A stretch of DNA of 27,314 bases, taken from JABFRZ01 sp031413955. Its GTDB lineage: Bacteria > Planctomycetota > UBA1135 > GCA-002686595. The position numbers and the translations under genes are program-made. Below the pieces are notes generated by a model that saw nothing but the letters and a program-made list of their open reading frames with translations, did not search any database and had not been told where the DNA came from. Every line of letters starts with the position of its first letter. The first letter of the stretch is position 1. Location: the NCBI GenBank assembly GCA_031413955.1, contig JANOGB010000145.1:1-27314 (forward strand). Reading direction: 5' to 3'. Below, piece by piece: positions 8,313 through 15,058 of this stretch.

Positions 8313-9910
8313 CAAGAGCCAGCCGCATTGCGCCGGCGCGCGCGCGCTTCCACCAAGGACTGAAACTGCAGATTCTCTATCGGACACCAGTCGTCCGTCA
8401 AGGCTCGGACTCTGCCGTCCGGCTCAACGAGTCGGGCAAACCCGGGCAGCCGTCGTGGGCCGAGATTAAGGCATGATTCCTGAGTTGCGGCATTCAAGGT
8501 GCCATCGGTCCAAGGCAAAGGGCCGTCCCTTCGGGCCAACAGCAGATAATTGCGCGCCCACGGCACGCGGACGAGCATGACTGCGCATCCGAATGCGCGC
8601 GCACATGTTGACGCCACGCTCGATACCACCGGGTCCTGGAAGTCGAAACCCCCTAGGTTGGCGGTCAGCCATCCCCCCTCAACCAGACGAGATCTAACCT
8701 CATGGAAGAACTCGAGCGTGCAGAGATGGTAGGGCATCTCGACCTGGTTTGCATAGCAGTCTAGAACGATCTGGTCGAAGTCAACTCTGCCGACGCGCAG
8801 CGCTACACGCGCGTCAAGCCCTGGCCAAACAAGCAGCGTTCTTGAATCCGACTTCAGATCGAAAAAGGAACGCCCGAGCTCGAGAACAGCAGGATCGAGC
8901 TCAACTCCGACCAGGAGAGAGTCGACCCTCTCCCCCTCGAATACGCGAGCCACGGTCCCTGCACCAAGGCCAAGCACGAGCACGTGCCATGGAGGTCGCA
9001 CTACGCTCCAGGACAGAGGCAAGAGGAAGTCGTTGTAGTAGAAGCCAGACGGCAGCAGGCCAGGCTGCGCCTGCCATACAGACTGAAAGGAATCGAACCC
9101 CTCATTGATCTGAAGATAGCGCAGGGGACTGGGGGTCGTGCGGTCCTCCACGACCCGGAGAGCCTGATAAGACGACTCCAGACTGGCGAGTTCTACGACA
9201 CCAGCTCGCAGGGTAGGCTTGGAAGGTGCAAGGAACGTCGAACTGATGCTGGTCAGGAAAGCGAGCAGCAAGGAGTATGCCCCGTTTCGCGAGACCCGCG
9301 CGAGGAGCATCGCCAGCCCGCCCGCGAGGAGCAAGAGAACGCTTACCAACCAGAATGTGCGCTGCAGACCAAGCCTGGGCAGCAGCAGGTGGCTGGTGCT
9401 GAAGACTCCAACAAGACTGCCCAGAGTGGAAACGAACATCACCAGCCCACCGGCGCGCCCAGGCGAGAGCCCTCTCGCTCGTGCCAGCCCTTCCACCACC
9501 AGCGGGCAGGCTGAGCCAAGCAGTGTCGCGGGCGGCAGGAAGGCGACGACTGCGATGGCCAGGCTCCCCCATCCGACCATGCCTGCGGCGGCCTGGAGCT
9601 CAATTTCTTCGGGAAGTACTGCTCTCGCCAAGGAAGCCCCGATGTGGGGTAGCCAGGCCACAAGAACTCCCGCGGCGACCAGCATCCAGCTCAAGACTTG
9701 GAGCGGAGAGGAATTCGCTGCCAAACGGCCCCCAAGGAAGTAGCCCATCGCAAGCGCCAGCAGAATCACAGCGATGACGTTGGTCCAGACCACGAGGCTT
9801 GTACCGAACCAAGGAGCCAGGAGGCGAACGGCAGCCAGCTCAATGACCATCGTACAGGCACCCGCAAGCGCCGAGACTACGAGCGCTGCCGCTCCGAAGC
9901 CCCCGGCCAA
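8312..9910 (-). CDS. Membrane-fused spermidine synthase-like protein
   Basis: About 532 residues in two parts. Residues 1-230 hold about seven hydrophobic helices, including VRLLAPWFG, GYFLGGRLA and TLLGSACPLV, typical of fused MFS/spermidine-synthase proteins. Residues 240-520 form a Rossmann-type aminopropyltransferase-like domain. It has YQALRVVED and LQINEGFDSFQS at the N-side, a SAM-type loop VLVLGLGAGT (310-319), acidic Glu337 in GVELDP, a DCYANQVEMPYHLCTLEFF catalytic-loop equivalent and LTDDWCPIE near the end. Family members are often annotated as spermidine synthases, but the substrate of the membrane-fused type is generally unproven. The proposed start is a TTG 27 bases after the upstream stop, with a poor ribosome site; an in-frame CTG at 9928 preceded by GGAG is an alternative. 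Confidence 0.85.
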   Translation of the reverse strand: MAGGFGAAALVVSALAGACTMVIELAAVRLLAPWFGTSLVVWTNVIAVILLALAMGYFLGGRLAANSSPLQVLSWMLVAAGVLVAWLPHIGASLARAVLPEEIELQAAAGMVGWGSLAIAVVAFLPPATLLGSACPLVVEGLARARGLSPGRAGGLVMFVSTLGSLVGVFSTSHLLLPRLGLQRTFWLVSVLLLLAGGLAMLLARVSRNGAYSLLLAFLTSISSTFLAPSKPTLRAGVVELASLESSYQALRVVEDRTTPSPLRYLQINEGFDSFQSVWQAQPGLLPSGFYYNDFLLPLSWSVVRPPWHVLVLGLGAGTVARVFEGERVDSLLVGVELDPAVLELGRSFFDLKSDSRTLLVWPGLDARVALRVGRVDFDQIVLDCYANQVEMPYHLCTLEFFHEVRSRLVEGGWLTANLGGFDFQDPVVSSVASTCARAFGCAVMLVRVPWARNYLLLARRDGPLPWTDGTLNAATQESCLNLGPRRLPGFARLVEPDGRVRALTDDWCPIENLQFQSLVEARARRRNAAGS

Positions 9911-9937
9911 GTCCCTGGTTGTGCCCAGAAGAGCTCC

Positions 9938-11191
9938 CTACTTCGGAGGAACGTCTTGGGGGAGGTTCGCAGAGAACACTCGACCCCAGTCACCGGTGTT
10001 GTACTGGTTCTTGATCATGTCTGGAGCACTCCTCTCCAGCACACGCTCATGTACCGTGCCGTTGATGACGAACCTGACGGGCTTTTCGAGGTCAAGGAGC
10101 TCGTCGTTCAAGTAAATGACGATGTCGGAGATCCGCTGAACATCCATAGTCATCGTATTGCTGGCCCGGTCGACCTTGGCCTCGATGCGCGGATTCTCCG
10201 TGGCCTGAAAGCCGCTCAAAGTCACCCAATGCGTGGCTTGCGTGTTGTCTCTCTTGGGCACGAACGTGATGTGGTTCGGATAGGCATTTCTCGGGTTCTT
10301 GCTCATCCAATCCCAAGCCTGCGCGGCGGATCCCTCTGCCTCTGCAGTGCAGTTTGCGAACCCCAATTCTCCAACCTTGGCCTCGATGGCCTTCGCGCCT
10401 TCACCGCCCTTGAGCAGTAGCGTCGGGAGATTCCGAAAGTTCTCGAGGCTACCGGCATCCACCACTGTGACGTCGCCGAGACCTATGGCTCCTGCAAAGT
10501 AGTGTGGATAGGATGTGGCCGTCGCTTCCACGGCGCTGAAGCCCTTGCCCGACCCAACCAGGAACCGGCGGTTGTAGTCAACCGGGAACTCGCGCTGGAT
10601 CTGACTCAGCACAGTCATCAGTCGCAAGCCTCCTCCGGGTGCGGCCGGTGAACCGAACACCCCCCAGGACTGCTCGTCTTTCCCCATGTCGAGAGCCACG
10701 AGGATTGCAGCCTCCCGGACGACGGGCTCGCTCCAGAACGTGTTCAGATGCGCGCTCGGTGACTCTCCGCCATCACAGGCGACGAGCAGCAAAGGAAGAG
10801 CGCCCTTCGGAGGCTTCTTCGGCACGTAGTAGGCAATGCTCAGATCGATGTTGTTGACTTGTATTCTCGCCTCGGTGACCTCGCCCTTCTTCTTGAGCGT
10901 CTCCTTGAGCCTGTCTTCCGTCACGAGGCGGAAGGCCTGCTCCCAGTCGCGTACTGCGGCAAGCAGCTTCAGACCCTTCATCCGCTTCTCGGTTGCAGCG
11001 ATCTGATCGATGACCTTCTGCAACGACTCATGGACGCCCTTCTCCTCGTTCAGTGCAGTGAAGTACCCACCCACTAGCTTGCTCAGGTTCTTGTGGTCAC
11101 TCTCCTTCAGTCGAAGCTCCCCCGTACCTGCGAACAGCGATAGCAGGACGCCGGCCAAAGGAAGCGTTGAGGTGGCTGTGAGCATGATCAT
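9938..11191 (-). CDS. Secreted alpha/beta-hydrolase-like protein lacking the nucleophile
   Basis: This 417-residue protein begins with a signal-like segment (MIMLTATSTLPLAGVLLSLF). A Lys/Glu-rich helical region follows at about 30-110. An esterase-like core then carries LPLLLVACDGG (132-142), the strand REAAILVALD, and LVGSGKGFSAVEA (211-223), which sits where feruloyl-esterase/polyhydroxybutyrate-depolymerase-like folds carry the GxSxG elbow. The elbow reads G-S-G-K-G, so the nucleophile position is Gly215, although Ser214 is adjacent. The usual acid strand is present as NLPTLLLKGGEG, also without a clear acid. The C-terminal 80 residues look like a beta-rich accessory domain. The ATG at 11191 overlaps the upstream stop as ATGA. 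It is probably an exported pseudoenzyme or binding protein; a shifted active site is the alternative. Confidence 0.65.
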   Translation of the reverse strand: MIMLTATSTLPLAGVLLSLFAGTGELRLKESDHKNLSKLVGGYFTALNEEKGVHESLQKVIDQIAATEKRMKGLKLLAAVRDWEQAFRLVTEDRLKETLKKKGEVTEARIQVNNIDLSIAYYVPKKPPKGALPLLLVACDGGESPSAHLNTFWSEPVVREAAILVALDMGKDEQSWGVFGSPAAPGGGLRLMTVLSQIQREFPVDYNRRFLVGSGKGFSAVEATATSYPHYFAGAIGLGDVTVVDAGSLENFRNLPTLLLKGGEGAKAIEAKVGELGFANCTAEAEGSAAQAWDWMSKNPRNAYPNHITFVPKRDNTQATHWVTLSGFQATENPRIEAKVDRASNTMTMDVQRISDIVIYLNDELLDLEKPVRFVINGTVHERVLERSAPDMIKNQYNTGDWGRVFSANLPQDVPPK

Positions 11192-12072
11192 TCGTGAGAT
11201 GGAAAGAGAGTCGTTGTCGCCGAGCGCCCGAAGGGCGGAGGCAGGAGCGTCGTTCCCCAACCTCTCCAAGCCCAATCCGCAGGAGGGTGCTCGAGCATGA
11301 GAGCCTGGAAACCGTACCTTGCATTATCGGTCCTGCCGGCAATGAGGTCGAGCCTCGCGAGCAAGAGACCAGCATCGTTGGAACCTTCCGCCAATGCCTG
11401 CCCGAGATAGTCGCGCGCCGCGGACTCGTCACCGAATCCGAGGGCATGGATGCCGCGCTTTTCCAGGAGACTCGCGGGTCGCAGGCCTGAGGCCCGTTCC
11501 TGGGCCATAGCCCGCTCCAGGACCTGATCGGCCGCCTTCTCCTGACCCAAGAACCTGTACGTCAAGGCCAGGTCCTCAGCGCTCCATCGGGCCTGATACC
11601 GCTCGTGCAACTGCAACTGGATAGGTAGAGCTGTCTCCTCCAACCTCAGGGCGCGCGCTTCGTCCACCGCGACGTTCCACGCGAGCAGGACTTGCCAGTC
11701 GGCCAGGGGTGCGGGTGCGCTCATCGCGGTCAGGACGAGTTGCGCACGCTCCGGTCCGTGGGGCGACAGGTCCGCGAGCAGCCAGACCTCGCGAGTCGTG
11801 AAGGGGCTGGGCTCGAGCGCCGATAGGCGCGCCGCAGCCGCACTCACGTCCCTCCCAGACAGGGCCTCTAGCCCGGCACTCAGCAGCTCAGCCCGCGGAC
11901 CGTCCGGTGCCCGGTGCAGGGTATCCCCGAGATGCCTACTGAGCACGTCGGCTTCGGCCGTGGATGTCCGGCCGCTACGCAATGTCTCCAGCTCCGTCCA
12001 GATCAGTGCCCAGGGGTCGCTTTGGCCGGGTGCACAAAGGCTCGCGAAACCGGCAAGCGCCATCGCGATCAT
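11188..12072 (-). CDS. Secreted tetratricopeptide-like protein
   Basis: This 294-residue protein has a short hydrophobic leader (MIAMALAGFASLCAPG), then alternating Ala/Leu-rich helices with TPR character: AEDLALTYRFLGQEKAADQV, the KRGIHALGFGDESAARDYLG block, and a final LLLARLDLIAGRTDNARYGF unit. The Cys in the leader is not in a clean lipobox, so lipoprotein status is unclear. The ATG at 12072 overlaps the purM stop (ATGA); an in-frame TTG at 12084 is less likely. The gene is followed, again with an ATGA overlap, by the hydrolase-like gene. No enzymatic motif is visible; TPR arrays bind other proteins. The coding sequence has intermediate-to-high GC, at the compositional transition described in the findings. 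Confidence 0.7.
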   Translation of the reverse strand: MIAMALAGFASLCAPGQSDPWALIWTELETLRSGRTSTAEADVLSRHLGDTLHRAPDGPRAELLSAGLEALSGRDVSAAAARLSALEPSPFTTREVWLLADLSPHGPERAQLVLTAMSAPAPLADWQVLLAWNVAVDEARALRLEETALPIQLQLHERYQARWSAEDLALTYRFLGQEKAADQVLERAMAQERASGLRPASLLEKRGIHALGFGDESAARDYLGQALAEGSNDAGLLLARLDLIAGRTDNARYGFQALMLEHPPADWAWRGWGTTLLPPPFGRSATTTLFPSHE

Positions 12073-13109
12073 GCGCGAGCCCAATGCACCTGACCGCTGC
12101 CAGGGACCGTGTGCCCGATGCGGTAGGTAGCCTCACCTCGGCGGGAAAGGTTCATCTCGACCTCGCGTGCCTTTTCTGGATCGACTAGCAGCACCATTCC
12201 GATCCCCATGTTGAAGGCTCGGTACGCCTCGTCCTGGTCGAGCCCTCCGCCCTGAACCAGGAGCCGAAAAAGCCCTGGCGGTGTCCAGGCGTCGCGGTCG
12301 ATCACGGCGTCGCACCCACCCAGAACGCGCTTGACGTTGCCTGGCAGTCCACCTCCCGTGATATGCGCCATCGCCGCGAGCTGCTGTGCCTCGATCAGCG
12401 GCCAGAGCGGTTCGAGATACGGGCGGTGGACGGCGAGCAATGCTTCCTGCACGGAGCTTCCCTCGAGCCCAGGCGGACGATCGGAGAGCTGGAGCCCCAT
12501 GCGTTCGAAGAGGATGCGACGCGCGAGTGAGTAGCCATTGGTGTGCAGTCCACTCGAGGTGAGCCCCAGCAACACCTGTCCAGGTCGTACGCGCGTGCCG
12601 TCCAGCAGGTGCTCTCGCTTCACGGCTCCAACCAAGAATCCAGCGAGCTCGAAGTCGCCCTCTCGGTACAGGCCGGGCATCTCGGCCGTCTCGCCGCCGA
12701 TCAGGGCCAGCCCGCTGGCGCGGCAAGCCTCGGCGCAACCGGCGATGAGAGTGCCCACGATCGCGGGGTCCAGCTTTCCCATGGCCACGTAGTCGAGGAA
12801 GAACAGCGGCCGCGCCCCCTGCACGAGGGCATCGTTGATGCAATGATTGACGAGATCCCAACCGACCGTTTCGTAGACGCGCGCTCGGCGGGCCACCTCG
12901 AGCTTGGTGCCCACCCCGTCCGCCGTGGCCACGAGGATCGCGTCGCCAAAGCCCATCTTGGCGGGATCGAACAGCCCGCCGAACTGGCCGACGTCGCCGA
13001 TGACTCCGGGGGTGAAGCTCTTCCGGATCGCGCCCCGGGCGCGCTCGAGCAGGTCTTCCTTGGCGTCGATGTCGACGCCCGCGTCCTTGTAGCTGATCTT
13101 GCCGTTCAC
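12069..13109 (-). CDS. purM: Phosphoribosylformylglycinamidine cyclo-ligase (AIR synthase)
   Basis: This enzyme closes the imidazole ring in the fifth step of de novo purine synthesis, converting FGAM and ATP to AIR in the cytoplasm. The 346-residue length is normal for the family. Diagnostic blocks are SYKDAGVDID at the N-terminus, ATADGVGTKL at 61-70 (nucleotide/phosphate-binding Asp64), VNHCINDALVQGA, GGETAEMPG at 138-146, GLTSSGLHTNGYSLARR and AHITGGGLPGN. The GTG at 13109 is chosen because it places the family's N-terminal motif six residues in and lies 7 bases after the Nudix stop; longer in-frame extensions would run through the Nudix gene. No good Shine-Dalgarno site is visible, so it is probably coupled to the Nudix gene. 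Its stop overlaps the downstream TPR gene start. Confidence 0.96.
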   Translation of the reverse strand: MNGKISYKDAGVDIDAKEDLLERARGAIRKSFTPGVIGDVGQFGGLFDPAKMGFGDAILVATADGVGTKLEVARRARVYETVGWDLVNHCINDALVQGARPLFFLDYVAMGKLDPAIVGTLIAGCAEACRASGLALIGGETAEMPGLYREGDFELAGFLVGAVKREHLLDGTRVRPGQVLLGLTSSGLHTNGYSLARRILFERMGLQLSDRPPGLEGSSVQEALLAVHRPYLEPLWPLIEAQQLAAMAHITGGGLPGNVKRVLGGCDAVIDRDAWTPPGLFRLLVQGGGLDQDEAYRAFNMGIGMVLLVDPEKAREVEMNLSRRGEATYRIGHTVPGSGQVHWARA

Positions 13110-13116
13110 GGAGTAA

Positions 13117-13704
13117 TCAGGGTTGGGATGAGCGTAGGTCCCGAGATCGCTCGACGATGCGTCGAATGCGTGTCCAGGGCGACTCAGGATAGCCATCCGC
13201 ATGGGTCAGCCGTCCCAGGATCCTCGAGTAGTTGTCGAACCCGATCTCGGACGGCAACCCATCCAAGGGAAACCAGGCCACCTCGCTCTCCTCCTCGCCG
13301 GGCTGGAGCACGCCACCGATCGCCCGGCAGAGGTACACCGCGACGTTGGCCGGCTTGCGCGCGTCGTTGCTCACGAAGAGGAGATCGAGCAGGCCGTGGA
13401 CTTCGATCTGCACCCCGGCTTCCTCGAGGACTTCACGCACGACCGTTGCCGCAGGCTCCTCGTCGATTTCCTGGTAGCCCGCCGGCAGGGCCCAGTACCC
13501 CCGGTAGGGCTCGATCGCGCGGCGGACGAGCAAGATCTCGCCCCGCTCGTTGAACACCACTCCGGCGGCTGCGCTGGCCGGATTGCTGTACAGGACGAAG
13601 GTGCACTGCACGCACCGCAGGCGCACACGCCCTCCAACGTGCAGCTCGCTCAGCTCGTTGCTGCACAGCGGGCAGTGTTTCGCCTGGTCTTGCCACACGG
13701 TCAT
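13117..13704 (-). CDS. Nudix hydrolase with N-terminal zinc ribbon
   Basis: This 195-residue enzyme hydrolyses a nucleoside-diphosphate-linked substrate. The N-terminus carries a four-Cys zinc ribbon (Cys11, Cys14, Cys31, Cys34: CPLC and CVQC). A complete Nudix box follows: Gly76, Glu82, then REVLEEAG at 90-97 with the metal-binding glutamates. The ribbon-plus-Nudix order resembles NADH pyrophosphatase (NudC) and ADP-ribose/NADH-type relatives, but the NudC SQPWPFP signature after the box is missing, so the substrate is not assigned. It is the first gene of the minus-strand purM run, divergent from dxr across 154 bases. The start ATG at 13704 lies just before the zinc ribbon and needs no adjustment. 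Confidence 0.9.
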   Translation of the reverse strand: MTVWQDQAKHCPLCSNELSELHVGGRVRLRCVQCTFVLYSNPASAAAGVVFNERGEILLVRRAIEPYRGYWALPAGYQEIDEEPAATVVREVLEEAGVQIEVHGLLDLLFVSNDARKPANVAVYLCRAIGGVLQPGEEESEVAWFPLDGLPSEIGFDNYSRILGRLTHADGYPESPWTRIRRIVERSRDLRSSQP

Positions 13705-13754
13705 GCCGCAACACGCTGTCCGGAGCCAGGAAGCCTCGGGCGCGAGACCCGACG

Positions 13755-13783
13755 TTTCCGCGGACCCGATGCTGCCCTACACT
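13755..13783 (+). promoter_or_regulatory. Candidate promoter for dxr-rseP-UbiA
   Basis: In the 154-base divergent spacer between the Nudix gene and dxr, TTTCCG (13755-13760) and TACACT (13778-13783) are separated by 17 bases. The -10 hexamer keeps the T-A…T positions of a sigma-70 box; the -35 matches only weakly. Transcription would start near 13790, about 70 bases before the dxr ATG. This is a pattern match only. The minus-strand promoter for the Nudix gene must also lie in this spacer, but I could not place it. Confidence 0.3.
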
Positions 13784-13858
13784 AAGGAATGCCGACCCGC
13801 AGGGCAATCGTGGCTGGCGAGCCCGCGCAGCACCTCGCGCCGTGACGTATCCCCTTCC

Positions 13859-15043
13859 ATGAAGACCCTGTTGCTCCTCGGAAGCACCGGCTCGATCGGT
13901 CGCCAGACACTCGACCTCGTGCGGCGCGCGCCAGGCGACTACCGCGTGAGCGGCCTGAGCGCGGCTGGATCCTGGGAACGCCTCCTCGAGCAGGCGCGCG
14001 AGTTTCGCCCGCAGCTGGTCGCCATGCTCGACGAGCAAGCTGCCGAGCGCCTGCGCCTCGCCCTGCCAGCTGGCATCGGCCTGCGCGTCGGCGTGCACGC
14101 AGCCGAAGAGCTGGCCAGCGAGCTCGCCTACGACATGGCGGTGCACGGCATCACAGGTGCAGCCGGCGTGCGACCTACCCAGCGCATCCTGGAGCGCGGC
14201 TGCGCACTCGCCCTGGCCAACAAGGAGTCCCTCGTCGTAGCGGGCGAGCCGCTCATGGAGCTGGCCCGGTCGAAGGGTGTGCCCATCCTCCCGATCGACT
14301 CCGAGCACAGCGCCATATTCCAGTGCCTGCGCGGAGAGCGCGTCGAGCGCGTGCGCCGCATCCTGCTCACGGCCTCGGGCGGCGCCTTCCGCGACGTGCC
14401 CCTGGCCGAGCTCGAATCCGTCACGCCCGAGATGGCCATGCGTCATCCGAACTGGGACATGGGACCGCGCATCACGGTGGGTTCGGCCACGCTCATGAAC
14501 AAGGCTCTCGAGGTGATCGAGACGCACCACCTGTTCGGCGTCGCGGCAGAGCAGATCGAGGTCGTCCTGCATCGGCAGTCGCTGGTGCATTCCATGGTGG
14601 AGTTCGTGGATGGTTCGGTCCTGGCTCAGATGGGCCCGCCAGACATGCGCGCGCCCATCCAGTTCGCCCTGGACTGGCCCGAGCGGCGCCCCTCCGGTCT
14701 CGCCGGCTTCGATCTCACCCGCTTTCGCTCGCTCTCCTTCGAGGCCGTCGACCGCGAGCGCTTCCCGAGCCTCGAGCTCGGCTACCGCTGCGTGCGCGAG
14801 GGTGGCGATGCGGGGGCCACGCTCAATGCAGCCGACGAGGAAGCCGTGCAGGCCTTTCGCTCCGGACGCATCGGGTTTCAGGACATCGCCCGCGTCAACC
14901 GATCGGTACTCGAGCGGCGGCCGCACCTCTCGGGCTCCGTGGACGCCCTGCTCCTCGCGGACCAGCGCGCCCGCGAACTGGCCCGGGGGGAGATCGGGCG
15001 CCTGGCACGCGTACCAGCCCTCCCTTCCTCAGGACCGAAGTAA
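13859..15043 (+). CDS. dxr: 1-deoxy-D-xylulose 5-phosphate reductoisomerase
   Basis: This enzyme catalyses the NADPH-dependent conversion of DXP to MEP, the committed step of the non-mevalonate isoprenoid pathway. The 394-residue length is typical. The nucleotide-binding GSTGSIG is at residues 8-14. Other signatures are ALANKESLVVAGE, PIDSEHSAIFQCL (metal ligands Asp and Glu), HPNWDMG, SATLMNKALE (third metal-ligand Glu) and VDGSVLAQMGPPDMRAP. Small departures from common consensus are LHRQSLVHS, where HPQS is usual, and VGSAT, where VDSAT is usual; the catalytic His and the metal-binding residues remain. The ATG at 13859 starts directly at the Rossmann strand. No Shine-Dalgarno site is visible. 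rseP begins 15 bases after its stop, a dxr-rseP order common in bacteria. Confidence 0.97.
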   Translation: MKTLLLLGSTGSIGRQTLDLVRRAPGDYRVSGLSAAGSWERLLEQAREFRPQLVAMLDEQAAERLRLALPAGIGLRVGVHAAEELASELAYDMAVHGITGAAGVRPTQRILERGCALALANKESLVVAGEPLMELARSKGVPILPIDSEHSAIFQCLRGERVERVRRILLTASGGAFRDVPLAELESVTPEMAMRHPNWDMGPRITVGSATLMNKALEVIETHHLFGVAAEQIEVVLHRQSLVHSMVEFVDGSVLAQMGPPDMRAPIQFALDWPERRPSGLAGFDLTRFRSLSFEAVDRERFPSLELGYRCVREGGDAGATLNAADEEAVQAFRSGRIGFQDIARVNRSVLERRPHLSGSVDALLLADQRARELARGEIGRLARVPALPSSGPK

Positions 15044-15058
15044 GTCCGACGGCTTCCG

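Noticed and set aside
13550..13858. Upstream extension of the dxr reading frame
   Set aside because: It runs antisense to the Nudix gene and across the divergent promoter spacer; the family's Rossmann motif begins right after ATG 13859.
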